Shown here: positions 24,507-33,851 of the stretch, piece after piece
How positions within the stretch are numbered: the first letter of the stretch is position 1
Layout of the letters: the number at the start of each line of letters is the position of its first letter
Made by a program: the position numbers and the translations under genes
The notes under the pieces: generated by a model
Seen by the model: the letters and a program-made list of their open reading frames with translations, nothing else
Told to the model about the DNA's origin: nothing
The model's database searches: none
NCBI RefSeq assembly: GCF_900107935.1
Contig: NZ_FNVG01000017.1
Coordinates: 37,653 to 101,652 of the forward strand
Direction of reading: 5' to 3'
Origin: Vibrio hangzhouensis
GTDB taxonomy: Bacteria; Pseudomonadota; Gammaproteobacteria; Enterobacterales; Vibrionaceae
DNA length: 64,000 nucleotides

Positions 24507-27500
24507 ATGTATAAATCAACCTTCCCCAGGTGCAAAACAATAGGGTTCCTGACCCTGGTTGCGCCGTTTTCACTTGCTGCAAGCACTCTAAATATCGAGT
24601 TTGAAGATTACGACACAGGTGGCCAGAATGTTAGCTACTTTGACAGCTCTCCGGGCAACGATGGCGGCAAATATCGTGACGACGATGTCGATATCAGAAG
24701 CAACGGTTCTGGCGGTTATGCCGTGGGCTGGGCCAAAGATGGCGAGTACCTGAACTACACGGTGAATCTGGCTCAGGCAGGAAAATATCGCCTCGACGCT
24801 CAGGTCGCAGGCAGCAATACAGAACCGATGTCACTGAGCTTCCACCTCACCGATGGCAGCCACTTGGGAACGTTAACTTACTCGCCTCTGGTTGCCGATG
24901 TGCGCAGTTTTCAAACCGAAACTCTATCCGATATCTGGCTACCACAAGGGGAAATCACCGTTCAGGTTCGCTTGCACAGCGGTGCCTTATCCCTCGACAG
25001 CTTTGCCTTCATCTTAGATCAGGCCGCTTCCGCCGCCGATACTCAATATGGTGCGGGCTCAAGCCTGGTCAATTACGCCCGATTACCTGGAGACTTCATG
25101 GCGGCCGATTACAGTGGCTATTTTGATACCACCACAGGCAATGCTGGCGGCGGATATCGTCAGGACGATGTCGACATTCGAGTCAGTAATCAAACCCCTT
25201 TGGTTGGCTGGACTCAACCTGGAGAATATTTAAAGTTTGAAACATCCGTAGCACAGAGCGGTGCTTACGATGCTGTTTTCAACCTCGCGTCAGATAGTAC
25301 AAGCGATAAAACGTTGGAGCTTAGAGACGAAACTGGCAACCTGCTAAGTCAGTTAACTTTTAATACTCAAGGCGCTGGTGCCTATAACCTCGAGCCGTTT
25401 ACCATGACAGGGATAACACTGCTTGAGGGCCGCCAACAACTGGAGGTTCGCTTTACCAGTAGTGGCTTCCGCATTCGAAACATTGATATTGTCTCCTCGC
25501 CCGATCGCGACGGTGACTGGGTCGGCGACAACGCCGATGCGTTCCCTGATGATCCTGCCGCCAGTATCGATACCGATAAAGATGGCTACCCCAATGCTTG
25601 GAACGAAGGCAAGACTCAACAAGACTCTACGACTCCTTTAACACTGGACGCCTTCCCCGATGACCCAAATGAGCAGATCGACTCCGATAAGGATGGCGTC
25701 GGTGACAATGCCGATATTTACCCGTTGCTGCCAGATCTTTGGGTCGCACCGGTAATGTCAGTACCGGGTAGCATGCAAGCTGAACACTTTCAATATGGAG
25801 AAAATGGCGAAGCTTACTTTGACTTATCCACAGGCAACGCTAAAGAACAACATCGTTTAGACGTAGATGTGGACATTCACAATAATAACCAACCTGATAG
25901 CTCTGGTAACCCGACCTACGGCATCGCCTATATCGAGGATAGTGAGTGGTTGATGTATGATCTTGATGTAAAACAAGCGGGACTGTATCAGCTCACTCTG
26001 ACCGCTGGCAGTGGCCAAATCAGCAAACCAGTTGAACTCTCCGTCCACATTAATGGCGACAGCTACCCACTTGAATATACGGCGAATGTCGCCGATCCTC
26101 GCCAATATCAAACGGTCATGCTGGATGCCGATATTCCATTGTCGACTGGCAAACAGCAATTAATGATACGTTTTGATGACGCCAACGGTGCCTCACTGGA
26201 TGCTTTCTCACTGACAACTCTCGTCGATAGCGATAACGACGGTGTTTCTGACGGTCGCGATGCCTTCCCTAACGATCCGAACGAATGGTTAGATAGCGAT
26301 GGCGACGGCGTGGGTAATAATGAGGATGCCTTTCCCTATAACGCCGCTGCCAGTATCGACTCTGATAGCGATGGTTACCCTGATGAGTGGAACGAAACGT
26401 GTGACTATTCATGCCAGTTAAACTCTGGTTTGAGGCATGATGAACTACCGAACGATCCTAATAACTATCGTGACAGCGATAAGGACGGCGTGGGTGATAA
26501 CGATGACCAAGACGATCAGCGCTTCCATCACACCGCTTTTGCCAGCGACACGCTGCTTTTCGAACGATTTGAAATTCAGACTCGCTCTCAGAGCGGCACA
26601 GAAGTGATCGGTCGAATCCAGCCTGTCAGCAATCGCTTCGCGCCAGAATCGGCACCCGATTCCGATCTCGCCTTTGCTCTTACTCGCGATGACAGTGATC
26701 TGTTCACACTCACTAACATTCGAGATCAGGACGGCCGATTGTTCGGGGTACTGACACTGAAAACGGATGACAGCGTAGATTGGGATAACAACCATCTGGT
26801 TGAAATTGAGCTCCGGCAAGCAGGCAGCGCCATTGCCCGGGTGGAAACCTTAGTCGAAGCACTTAATACCACAGCATGGAAACAGTTCTTTGACCAGTTC
26901 TATCTCTATGCCACAGACGAAGCCTATCGCCTACACAGCGGCAGAGACTATGATTATGCTTTGGTGAGCGACCAGGTAAACACTCTGGCCAGCAACAACT
27001 ATCAAGTCCGCTATGGATTTAAGAGCACCAGCTCTGGCTGGGCAGAAGACAGCAGCCTCACCATTAACTTCTATGATTATCCGAATGAAGATGATCTCGC
27101 TTATTACGGTCAGCAAGTCGTCAGCAAATCGATTTTGGCCGATGAACTTGAGCAAAGTGCGCTGCATCTTGCGGCTCTGGCTCGTGCCTATACTCACCTG
27201 CCCGAGTATCAGTCAGGCTCAGAGCGTAGCGCGTTAAAAACGACCTTGTTACATACGTTAGAGGCATGGCTTGACGCTTTCCCGAGTTCCGACTTTGGTA
27301 ACTACGCCGGCGTTGAATACAACGACACCACCCATGCCTGGCGCTTCACCGACCCAATATCTGGCGTCATCATGGCGCTAGCCGACGACATCCATGAAGG
27401 CCGGGCGCAAGACAAGAGCCTGTACACGCGGGTATTTGATAAGACCAGCCAGTTCCTGTCTGAGGTGGCTTTTGACTTGCCTGTCGGTGAGGCCTCCATC

Positions 27501-29654
27501 GATTACCATCGCTACTACAATGCTAAGGATCTCGCCTCCTCTCCAGGAGCCTGGGCCGACGCTAACCGTGCACACCGACTCAGAACATGGGCAGCCATGG
27601 TAGCCTTCTATAAAGACTACAACCGCCCGATTACTTACAACGCATTATGGTACCCAGACTACGAGGGCAATCAGCCCGGACTTGGCTGGCAATCACAAGG
27701 AACAACAATATTACCTGGGTGGAGTCCTCAAGGCAGCTTTGGCGACCTAAAGCACTGGATCGACACCAATGGCATCAGTGCACAAAGCTATGGCCGCTCC
27801 GGTTTGTTACCAGACGGTACCATGAGTCACCACGTTGGATTAAGACAAGACTTAGCCATGTACGCCTATGGCTATGAATGGTTGACCGAGGAACCTTATG
27901 TGTTTGCCTCTTACCTGAAGGGCACCGCCTTTGAAGCCTCTCACACACCTTATGAGTTTTCACTGGATGTTCTGAACTACATCATGCCCTGGCTCATTTA
28001 CGGTCAGTCGACCGACTTCCAGGCCGTCGGACGCAGTCACTATGGTAATCATATCGATGACTTTGGTAGTTATATCTTGAGTCGGGATGCAGAACTGCTC
28101 ACCCACTCCGCACCATACTCTACCGATCAGGGTGCTATTACTCGATTGACGGAGTTGACCTCAAACATTAACCAAAACACCCATCAGCAACTGGGCAGCA
28201 ACGCCTTTTGGGCTAATGATTATCTGATTCACCGCCGGGAGAAGTTTGATTCTAACAGCTCGGAGTACAAAGAATGGTTTAGCTCAGTAAAGCTTGAATC
28301 TCAGCGCACCCGTGGCGCAGAAAGCTTCTCTGACAGCGCATTCGGCTTTATGAACGGGCGTGGCGTACTGCAAGTCAAAACCAATGTTCAGGATTACAGT
28401 AACATTCGTTATGACTGGGACTGGCATTTGCTTCCGGGAGTCACCGAGTCATGGCGACAGGATAGCCTGCCGTTGCAATCGAGTGAAAACGCTGGCAACC
28501 CTTCAGCATTCTCGTCGGTACTCACTAATGATGCTCAGGATCCGGCTGATGCCTATGCCATGGCGGCATTCGACTACGCCAGCGATCACAGTTACTCCAC
28601 AGTCACAGCCAATAAGTCCTATTTCTTCCTGGATGAAATGGTTGTCGCCATGGGCAATAACATTCAGCGAGTGAGAGACGATCTATCAACCAATGGAGGC
28701 AACTCGCCAATCTTGACCGTTATCGATCAACTGGAATGGTCCACGCCATTTACCTATAACCCGGGACAAGGGTCGAGTGTCGGTACTGACGGCGTGAAAG
28801 TGGCGCAACTGCAAACCAACTGGTCTTCCAACCCAGCCAATGATCCAACGCTGACTGAATCAGAACAGGTGATGTGGTTCCATCAGGGCAACAAAGGTTA
28901 TGTCATTCTGCCGCAAAATGGGCAGAAAGTGAGAACCTACCTACGAGGAGGGGACGCCATTCCGGATTCGGATGACAGCACACAAGGTGGTGAAAATGGT
29001 GAGCGTCTGACGCCGCTTCTGATTGCCATCAATCACGGAACGGATACATCAGGAGCGGGTGAGCAGAGTCACTACACCTACCTGACTCTGCCATTCGTTA
29101 GTGCTGATGATATGCCGGCTAAGGTACAGCAGATATTGACTCAGTTGGAAGTCCATCAACTTCCGGACTCGGGCATTGAAGCTATTTATTATCAACACCC
29201 GGAAACCGACAAAGAAGTGGTTCAGATAGTCTTCAGGCAAAGCGGGGAAGTGACATTTGACAATGGCCTCAAGGTCTCTGTCAATAAGCCAGCACTAGTG
29301 CAGATGAATGAAGTCAGCTCGGGTGAATGGGATATTACTGTCACCGATCCAAACGCTCATGACGATCCTGATATCGAGGCTCCGACTAAGAGTTTCAAAC
29401 ATATCGCTCTTACAACCAACAATGAAATTGTTTTGAACGTAAGTCTCAACTTTTCGCCAGGCACATACTCTTATCTGACTCAAGGTATCAAAAAGGAGGC
29501 GCTGACCTCGCAACAGGTAGGGGTTTCAAGTATCAATAACGGTACCGAACTGACTTTCCAGCTGCCCGATATTAATGATAGTGAAGACTATCAGGGGAGA
29601 GAAAATCTTTACCTTGGCATGCCGGCAAGTATTCGCATCAACGAAATCAACTGA
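24507..29654 (+). CDS. Giant secreted polysaccharide lyase: three CBM6 modules, calcium-type Asp repeats and a PL8-like catalytic part
   Basis: A 1715-residue exported enzyme that probably cuts an acidic polysaccharide by beta-elimination. Order: signal peptide (about 1-25); CBM6-like module 1 (26-170, with VGWAKDGEYLNYTVNLAQAG); module 2 (185-335, QDDVDIRVSNQTPLVGWTQP); Asp-rich thrombospondin-3-type repeats (336-420, DSDKDGVGDNADIYP); module 3 (421-575); more repeats (576-672, DGDGVGNNEDAFP); a cadherin-like beta domain (about 680-790); then an alpha-toroid and beta-sandwich of the PL8 superfamily. Catalytic-site candidates are the His pair 1108/1109 in LPDGTMSHHVG, Tyr 1119-1123 (MYAYGY) and the Arg in AVGRSHYGNH; YDWDWHLLPGVTESWR matches the 'WDW---G-T' motif of chondroitinase-type lyases. 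Substrate is unknown. ATG 24507 is preferred to GTG 24498. The gene separates flgA from flgM. Confidence 0.88.
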   Translation: MYKSTFPRCKTIGFLTLVAPFSLAASTLNIEFEDYDTGGQNVSYFDSSPGNDGGKYRDDDVDIRSNGSGGYAVGWAKDGEYLNYTVNLAQAGKYRLDAQVAGSNTEPMSLSFHLTDGSHLGTLTYSPLVADVRSFQTETLSDIWLPQGEITVQVRLHSGALSLDSFAFILDQAASAADTQYGAGSSLVNYARLPGDFMAADYSGYFDTTTGNAGGGYRQDDVDIRVSNQTPLVGWTQPGEYLKFETSVAQSGAYDAVFNLASDSTSDKTLELRDETGNLLSQLTFNTQGAGAYNLEPFTMTGITLLEGRQQLEVRFTSSGFRIRNIDIVSSPDRDGDWVGDNADAFPDDPAASIDTDKDGYPNAWNEGKTQQDSTTPLTLDAFPDDPNEQIDSDKDGVGDNADIYPLLPDLWVAPVMSVPGSMQAEHFQYGENGEAYFDLSTGNAKEQHRLDVDVDIHNNNQPDSSGNPTYGIAYIEDSEWLMYDLDVKQAGLYQLTLTAGSGQISKPVELSVHINGDSYPLEYTANVADPRQYQTVMLDADIPLSTGKQQLMIRFDDANGASLDAFSLTTLVDSDNDGVSDGRDAFPNDPNEWLDSDGDGVGNNEDAFPYNAAASIDSDSDGYPDEWNETCDYSCQLNSGLRHDELPNDPNNYRDSDKDGVGDNDDQDDQRFHHTAFASDTLLFERFEIQTRSQSGTEVIGRIQPVSNRFAPESAPDSDLAFALTRDDSDLFTLTNIRDQDGRLFGVLTLKTDDSVDWDNNHLVEIELRQAGSAIARVETLVEALNTTAWKQFFDQFYLYATDEAYRLHSGRDYDYALVSDQVNTLASNNYQVRYGFKSTSSGWAEDSSLTINFYDYPNEDDLAYYGQQVVSKSILADELEQSALHLAALARAYTHLPEYQSGSERSALKTTLLHTLEAWLDAFPSSDFGNYAGVEYNDTTHAWRFTDPISGVIMALADDIHEGRAQDKSLYTRVFDKTSQFLSEVAFDLPVGEASIDYHRYYNAKDLASSPGAWADANRAHRLRTWAAMVAFYKDYNRPITYNALWYPDYEGNQPGLGWQSQGTTILPGWSPQGSFGDLKHWIDTNGISAQSYGRSGLLPDGTMSHHVGLRQDLAMYAYGYEWLTEEPYVFASYLKGTAFEASHTPYEFSLDVLNYIMPWLIYGQSTDFQAVGRSHYGNHIDDFGSYILSRDAELLTHSAPYSTDQGAITRLTELTSNINQNTHQQLGSNAFWANDYLIHRREKFDSNSSEYKEWFSSVKLESQRTRGAESFSDSAFGFMNGRGVLQVKTNVQDYSNIRYDWDWHLLPGVTESWRQDSLPLQSSENAGNPSAFSSVLTNDAQDPADAYAMAAFDYASDHSYSTVTANKSYFFLDEMVVAMGNNIQRVRDDLSTNGGNSPILTVIDQLEWSTPFTYNPGQGSSVGTDGVKVAQLQTNWSSNPANDPTLTESEQVMWFHQGNKGYVILPQNGQKVRTYLRGGDAIPDSDDSTQGGENGERLTPLLIAINHGTDTSGAGEQSHYTYLTLPFVSADDMPAKVQQILTQLEVHQLPDSGIEAIYYQHPETDKEVVQIVFRQSGEVTFDNGLKVSVNKPALVQMNEVSSGEWDITVTDPNAHDDPDIEAPTKSFKHIALTTNNEIVLNVSLNFSPGTYSYLTQGIKKEALTSQQVGVSSINNGTELTFQLPDINDSEDYQGRENLYLGMPASIRINEIN

Positions 29655-29666
29655 TGTAGCCTAATC

Positions 29667-29705
29667 ACAGGCAAACAAATTGTTTAATACTTTTTGTTTG
29701 CCTGT
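29667..29705 (+). terminator. Long hairpin between the lyase gene and flgM
   Basis: A perfect 13-bp inverted repeat (ACAGGCAAACAAA / TTTGTTTGCCTGT) with a 13-nt loop begins 12 bp after the lyase stop. There is no T-tract after it, so full termination is uncertain. A TATACT box at 29711 just downstream could start an flgM transcript. Confidence 0.55.
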
Positions 29706-29746
29706 CGCCCTATACTGTTAACAACAATGCAGACAGGAATTTTGTG

Positions 29747-30034
29747 ATGAAAATCGATAAGGTGGCAGGGGGTCATGTCCCGCAAACCAACTTCAGTCAA
29801 TCGAAAACACAGGCCACAGCAGAAGCACCGACTCGAACGTCCACGACCGAGACGGCATTCAATGCGAATACTGCCGCATTAGACAAAGCGCAGGCTGAAC
29901 TGTCAGCCATGCCGAATGTCGATATGGCGAAAGTCGAAGCGGTGCGCAACGCACTTGCGAAAGGTGAACTCGGGCTGGATGTTAAAGCGTTGTCTCAGGC
30001 AGTGATGCGTTTTCATACCGGACACGAGTCTTAA
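29747..30034 (+). CDS. flgM: FlgM, anti-sigma-28 factor
   Basis: FlgM binds sigma-28 (here LafS) until the hook is complete and is then exported. The 95-residue product is disordered and polar in its first half (TQATAEAPTRTSTTETAFNA) and has the conserved sigma-binding C-terminal half (VDMAKVEAVRNALAKGELGL, then DVKALSQAVMRFH). ATG 29747 is preferred to GTG 29744 because AGGA is then 8 nt away. flgN follows after 53 bp. Having been separated from flgA by the lyase gene, it probably uses its own promoter. Confidence 0.92.
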   Translation: MKIDKVAGGHVPQTNFSQSKTQATAEAPTRTSTTETAFNANTAALDKAQAELSAMPNVDMAKVEAVRNALAKGELGLDVKALSQAVMRFHTGHES

Positions 30035-30087
30035 TGATATTAACGCATTAGACATTGGGGCAGCGCCCCGGTAAGGGAGCAACACTC

Positions 30088-30525
30088 ATGGCCGCAACAA
30101 GGACAGAGCTAGTCCAGCAATTTGTGCTATCGATAACCGAAGACATTCGGTTGTATCGCAAACTGCTCGCATTGCTACAGCATCAAAAAGCACTCTACCT
30201 TAAATTTGATGGTGAGGCGCTAAGCAACAATATCCACGGCCAGCTTCCAATACTTAAGCAACTCAGCCACAATGCCAGCAAACGCAGTCAGGCGTTATTA
30301 CAACTGCAACTACCTAGCTCTGAACTGGGCGTCAAAAAGCTGATTCGTGCACTGCCAACCAAACTGGCTGACAACATTAGCAAACAGTGGCAGATGCTGG
30401 CGTCACTGATTAAAGAATGCCAAAAATACAATCACGATAACGGCCAAAGCTCCGCCGCTTTCCATGAATTGCTGGGCGAACTCACGGGCAAAGAGCGACA
30501 TTCCTATGAGGAACATATCGGTTAA
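30088..30525 (+). CDS. flgN: FlgN, export chaperone for hook-associated proteins
   Basis: FlgN escorts FlgK and FlgL to the export gate. The 145-residue product is all-helical with heptad character (ITEDIRLYRKLLALLQHQKA and LPILKQLSHNASKRSQALLQ), as in the FlgN family, where sequence identity is low. AAGGGAG precedes ATG 30088; the open frame upstream (to 30055) has no such signal. It follows flgM and overlaps the start of the transglycosylase gene by 20 bp. Confidence 0.88.
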   Translation: MAATRTELVQQFVLSITEDIRLYRKLLALLQHQKALYLKFDGEALSNNIHGQLPILKQLSHNASKRSQALLQLQLPSSELGVKKLIRALPTKLADNISKQWQMLASLIKECQKYNHDNGQSSAAFHELLGELTGKERHSYEEHIG

Positions 30526-31237
30526 CGTTTCGGTTTGCCGTCTCTGGCTGCACTTAGCCATTTGGTTAGTGGCGGGAATGGTTTGCTTATGGCCACCAGC
30601 TGTAAGCGCGGGCTCTGCCCCGCCAGATAGCGCCATCCAACCTCACTTAGCCAAGCTTCAGCCCTATCAGAGACAAATTCTCAACAAGTTTGAAGAGTTC
30701 AATCCGTTGGTGAGTGAAATCTTTAGTCAGCTATCCAAACGATCTCTGCCAGAGAGTTTGGTGCTAGTGCCCATGTTAGAATCATCCTATAACCCTAGCG
30801 CAATTTCGCCCGCAAAGGCGGCCGGACTGTGGCAATTAATGCCCGCTACAGCAAAACGCTTTGGTCTGACCGTTAATGAGCAGCAGGACCAACGATTTGA
30901 CATCGCCCCCAGTACTCAGGCCGCGATGCAATACCTCGACTTTCTGTACCGAAAATTCAACGGTGACATCAACCTGACTCTGGCCGCCTACAACGCAGGG
31001 GAAGGGCGTGTGCAAAGGGCGATCAAAAGGGCTGGCAGCCATCAATTTGCCGATCTGCACCTCCCCGAAGAAACCATCCACTATGTGCATCGATTTCACG
31101 CTCTGCTGACTCTGGTCGACCTGTCGACGCTGAAACACGATCGCGTCAGCACCCTATGGCTTTTTGCCAGCGAAACACAATGGCAACAGACACCACTCAT
31201 TGATCTGACCCCGTTACCACCTCTGATTTCGTTGTAA
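30506..31237 (+). CDS. Lytic transglycosylase, probably dedicated to lateral flagella
   Basis: A 243-residue periplasmic enzyme that cleaves peptidoglycan glycan strands. The N-terminus has a hydrophobic signal sequence (LWLHLAIWLVAGMVCLWPPA cut near VSA). An SLT domain follows: PMLESSYNPSAISPAKAAGL with the catalytic Glu in LES, then WQLMPATAKRFGL, NLTLAAYNAGEGRVQRAI and ETIHYVHRF. It is close in type to MltD/Slt catalytic domains but has no LysM repeats. The proposed ATG lies inside the end of flgN, so it is part of the flgM-flgN unit. Since FlgJ here lacks an enzyme domain, this is the likely wall-opening partner for rod assembly. Confidence 0.9.
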   Translation: MRNISVNVSVCRLWLHLAIWLVAGMVCLWPPAVSAGSAPPDSAIQPHLAKLQPYQRQILNKFEEFNPLVSEIFSQLSKRSLPESLVLVPMLESSYNPSAISPAKAAGLWQLMPATAKRFGLTVNEQQDQRFDIAPSTQAAMQYLDFLYRKFNGDINLTLAAYNAGEGRVQRAIKRAGSHQFADLHLPEETIHYVHRFHALLTLVDLSTLKHDRVSTLWLFASETQWQQTPLIDLTPLPPLISL

Positions 31238-31329
31238 CCCTATTATAAAAACGAAAAATTGGCTGTTTTCAGCCCACTATTCACTGGTAAGATGCTGACA
31301 TTCTAATCCATTCATCCTTACTGACTTTC

Positions 31330-32214
31330 ATGCAAAACGAACGCAAGGCCCTCCTGTTTGGCCTGTCCGCAGTACTCCTGTGGTCGACCGTTGCCACAGC
31401 CTTTAAGCTGACATTGGCAGAATTCACCCCAGCACAAATGGTGGCAGCAGCTTCTCTAGCCTCGACCGTTGCTCTGATTGTCATCTGCGCGGCTCAGGGG
31501 ACACTTGCTCAGGTTAAAACAACCTTTTTATCCAACCCATTTTATTATCTGTTGCTGGGCCTGATTAACCCTCTGGCTTACTACCTGATCTTATTTAAGG
31601 CCTATGATCTGCTGCCCGCCTCTCAAGCACAGCCCATCAACTACAGCTGGGCCATTACTCTGACTCTGATGGCGGCCGTCTTCCTGAAGCAAAAAATCCG
31701 ACCACAGGACTGGTTTGCCTGTGCGCTGGGTTATCTGGGGGTCGTGGTGATTGCAACCAAAGGCGACGTACTGGGGCTTCAGTTCGACAGCCCGCTGGGC
31801 GTGGGTCTGGCCCTGCTGTCTACATTACTCTGGGCAGGTTATTGGATCTTGAACACCAAAAACACAGCCGATCCGGTTGTTGGTGTACTGCTTGGATTCC
31901 TTGTCGCCCTACCCTTCGCCTTTGCCGTCGCTCTATACGAAGGGGCAGCGTGGTCTGCCATTAGCCTCAAAGGCTGGCTGGCGGTTTCTTATGTCGGACT
32001 CTTTGAAATGGGCATTACGTTTGTGCTGTGGCTCAGCGCTCTGAAATCGACACAAAATACGGCTCGAATCAGCAATCTGATTTTTGCCTCTCCTTTTATT
32101 TCCCTGATGCTACTGGCATCGGTGATTGGCGAAGAGATCCATCCTTCAACGCTGGTTGGCCTGGTACTCATTATCGTAGGACTGGTCGTGCAACAGTTTA
32201 AACGCAAAACTTAA
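31330..32214 (+). CDS. EamA-family (DMT) transporter
   Basis: A 294-residue inner-membrane protein with about ten helices in two EamA repeats (first repeat from ALLFGLSAVLLWSTVATAFK; second from GVGLALLSTLLWAGYWILNT). Members export or import small metabolites such as amino acids; the substrate cannot be read from sequence. It ends in a basic tail (QQFKRKT). The start ATG 31330 lacks a strong ribosome site. It is a single gene with its own terminator at 32226. Confidence 0.88.
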   Translation: MQNERKALLFGLSAVLLWSTVATAFKLTLAEFTPAQMVAAASLASTVALIVICAAQGTLAQVKTTFLSNPFYYLLLGLINPLAYYLILFKAYDLLPASQAQPINYSWAITLTLMAAVFLKQKIRPQDWFACALGYLGVVVIATKGDVLGLQFDSPLGVGLALLSTLLWAGYWILNTKNTADPVVGVLLGFLVALPFAFAVALYEGAAWSAISLKGWLAVSYVGLFEMGITFVLWLSALKSTQNTARISNLIFASPFISLMLLASVIGEEIHPSTLVGLVLIIVGLVVQQFKRKT

Positions 32215-32527
32215 CACCCCGTCGCGGTTGCAGCGCGACATCATGTGCGCTGCAACCACCTGCGATTTTTTTCCTACTTTTTTTAACTGGTTCTCAAAAA
32301 CTTAGCATCAAAAGCCACTGCCATTAACGGAACAAACCACTACTTTCATTCTTCCTGCCGCTATTTCACTCCAAAACCACAAACCCAGCCACCTTGATGG
32401 CATTGCATCACTCTGAAAAACCTGTAGAAATAATAGGGTTATTAAATAATTTCAATTCAAAGTGTAAATTTTTTATTACAGCCCAATCATTCTCATCTAC
32501 GGATAATAATTACAAAGGATTTCTGCC
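32215..32527. other. 313-bp intergenic region upstream of the Nramp-like gene
   Basis: It holds the terminator at 32226-32272 and then an AT-rich leader. No gene, riboswitch or clear metal-responsive operator was recognised. AAGGA lies 9 nt before the next ATG. Confidence 0.5.
32226..32272 (+). terminator. Terminator after the EamA gene
   Basis: An 11-bp perfect stem GGTTGCAGCGC / GCGCTGCAACC with a 10-nt loop is followed by ACCTGCGA and a run of seven T. A strong intrinsic terminator. Confidence 0.8.
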
Positions 32528-33799
32528 ATGGAGAATTCGATCTCTTCTTCGCCACCGGCCCGTTCCGGTTTGTCTCAGTTACTACGCTCACTTGGCCCGG
32601 GTATTATGATGGCCGCCGCCGCTGTCGGCGGCTCACACTTAGTGGCTTCTACTAAAGCCGGGGCCATCTATGGTTGGCAACTGGCTGCGCTTATTCTGCT
32701 TGTAAACCTGTTTAAATACCCGTTTTTTAGAGCAGGTGTCCAATACACCATGGGAACGGGAGACAGCTTAATTCAAGGTTATGCCAATCTGGGACGTGGA
32801 TATCTGTGGGTATTCACCATACTCAATGTCATTTCTGCCATCATAAACACTGCCGCACTGTTGCTGTTCAGTGCCAGTCTTCTGGGCTATTTCCTGCCCT
32901 TTGAACTGTCTTCGCTTGTGCTGTGTGGCATAGTTCTGGTGACCTGTGTAGCGATTTTATTTGCCGGACACTACAAAGCGCTGGACGGCCTGTCGAAAGC
33001 CATTATGGCAACCCTGACGATTGCCACTGTGACAGCGGTCATCATCGCAGCCTCAAATGGCAGCGTAGCACCGGCCGACTATCAGGCTCCCTCACCATGG
33101 ACCATTGCCGCGATCGGCTTCATTGTGGTCACCATGGGCTGGATGCCTGCACCGATTGAGATCTCCAGTATCACTTCAATGTGGCTTAAGAGCCAATGTA
33201 AGAAGCAGCAGGTCACCGCAGAGTCCGCTCTGTTTGATTTCAATGTAGGCTACATCGGGACTGCAATACTGGCTATCGTGTTTGTGGCTTTAGGTGCCCT
33301 GGTCATTCACGGCTCGGGGACGGAACTGTCTGCCTCTGGCGTTGGCTTCTCTCACCAGTTAGTCAGTATGTATGCCAGCACCATCGGTGAGTGGTCGCGC
33401 TACCTGATTGCAGTGATCGCTTTTTTCTGTATTTTTGGCAGCACCATTACCGTCATTGACGGCTACTCACGAGCTATCGCTGAATCACAACGCTTGATAC
33501 AGAAACAAACTGAGGAGAACCCCAAGACCTATCAGGCCTGGGTCATCGTAGTCTCTGTCGCAGCTATCTCGATCGTGGCATTCTTTGCACAAGCACTGAT
33601 GCCCATGCTCAACTTCGCGATGATCATGGCGTTTGTCACCACTCCCGTATTCGCGCTGCTGAACTACCTTCTGGTCTCCAGAACCGAGCTGCCACCTGCG
33701 CTCAAGATGGGCAGCAAGCTCAAAATTCTTTCCATTCTGGGTCTGATTTACCTGTTTGGGTTTTTGGCCGTCTTTGTATGGTGGAAATGGATGATGTAA
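32528..33799 (+). CDS. Nramp-fold transporter lacking the canonical metal-site motifs
   Basis: A 423-residue protein with about eleven membrane helices and the Nramp-like start LGPGIMMAAAAVGGSHLVAS. In true Mn/Fe Nramp proteins helix 1 carries DPGN; here the same place reads VGGSH. Helix 6, which normally has MPH, reads WMPAPIEIS. The metal-coordinating Asp, Asn and His are therefore missing. Such divergent members include Mg-type and unknown-substrate transporters, so manganese transport should not be assumed. ATG 32528 has AAGGA upstream. It is monocistronic with a strong shared terminator at its end. Confidence 0.85.
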   Translation: MENSISSSPPARSGLSQLLRSLGPGIMMAAAAVGGSHLVASTKAGAIYGWQLAALILLVNLFKYPFFRAGVQYTMGTGDSLIQGYANLGRGYLWVFTILNVISAIINTAALLLFSASLLGYFLPFELSSLVLCGIVLVTCVAILFAGHYKALDGLSKAIMATLTIATVTAVIIAASNGSVAPADYQAPSPWTIAAIGFIVVTMGWMPAPIEISSITSMWLKSQCKKQQVTAESALFDFNVGYIGTAILAIVFVALGALVIHGSGTELSASGVGFSHQLVSMYASTIGEWSRYLIAVIAFFCIFGSTITVIDGYSRAIAESQRLIQKQTEENPKTYQAWVIVVSVAAISIVAFFAQALMPMLNFAMIMAFVTTPVFALLNYLLVSRTELPPALKMGSKLKILSILGLIYLFGFLAVFVWWKWMM

Positions 33800-33800
33800 T

Positions 33801-33830
33801 AAAAACGCCGAGCATCTGCTCGGCGTTTTT
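33801..33830 (+). terminator. Bidirectional terminator between the Nramp-like and BaiN-like genes
   Basis: A 14-bp perfect stem AAAAACGCCGAGCA / TGCTCGGCGTTTTT with a 2-nt centre gives a T-run on both strands, serving the two convergent genes. Confidence 0.9.
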
Positions 33831-33851
33831 CTGTTTTACCATCAGAGGGGA

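Noticed and set aside
32528..33799. Calling this gene mntH
   Set aside because: Overall fold fits Nramp, but the metal-binding motifs of MntH are missing.
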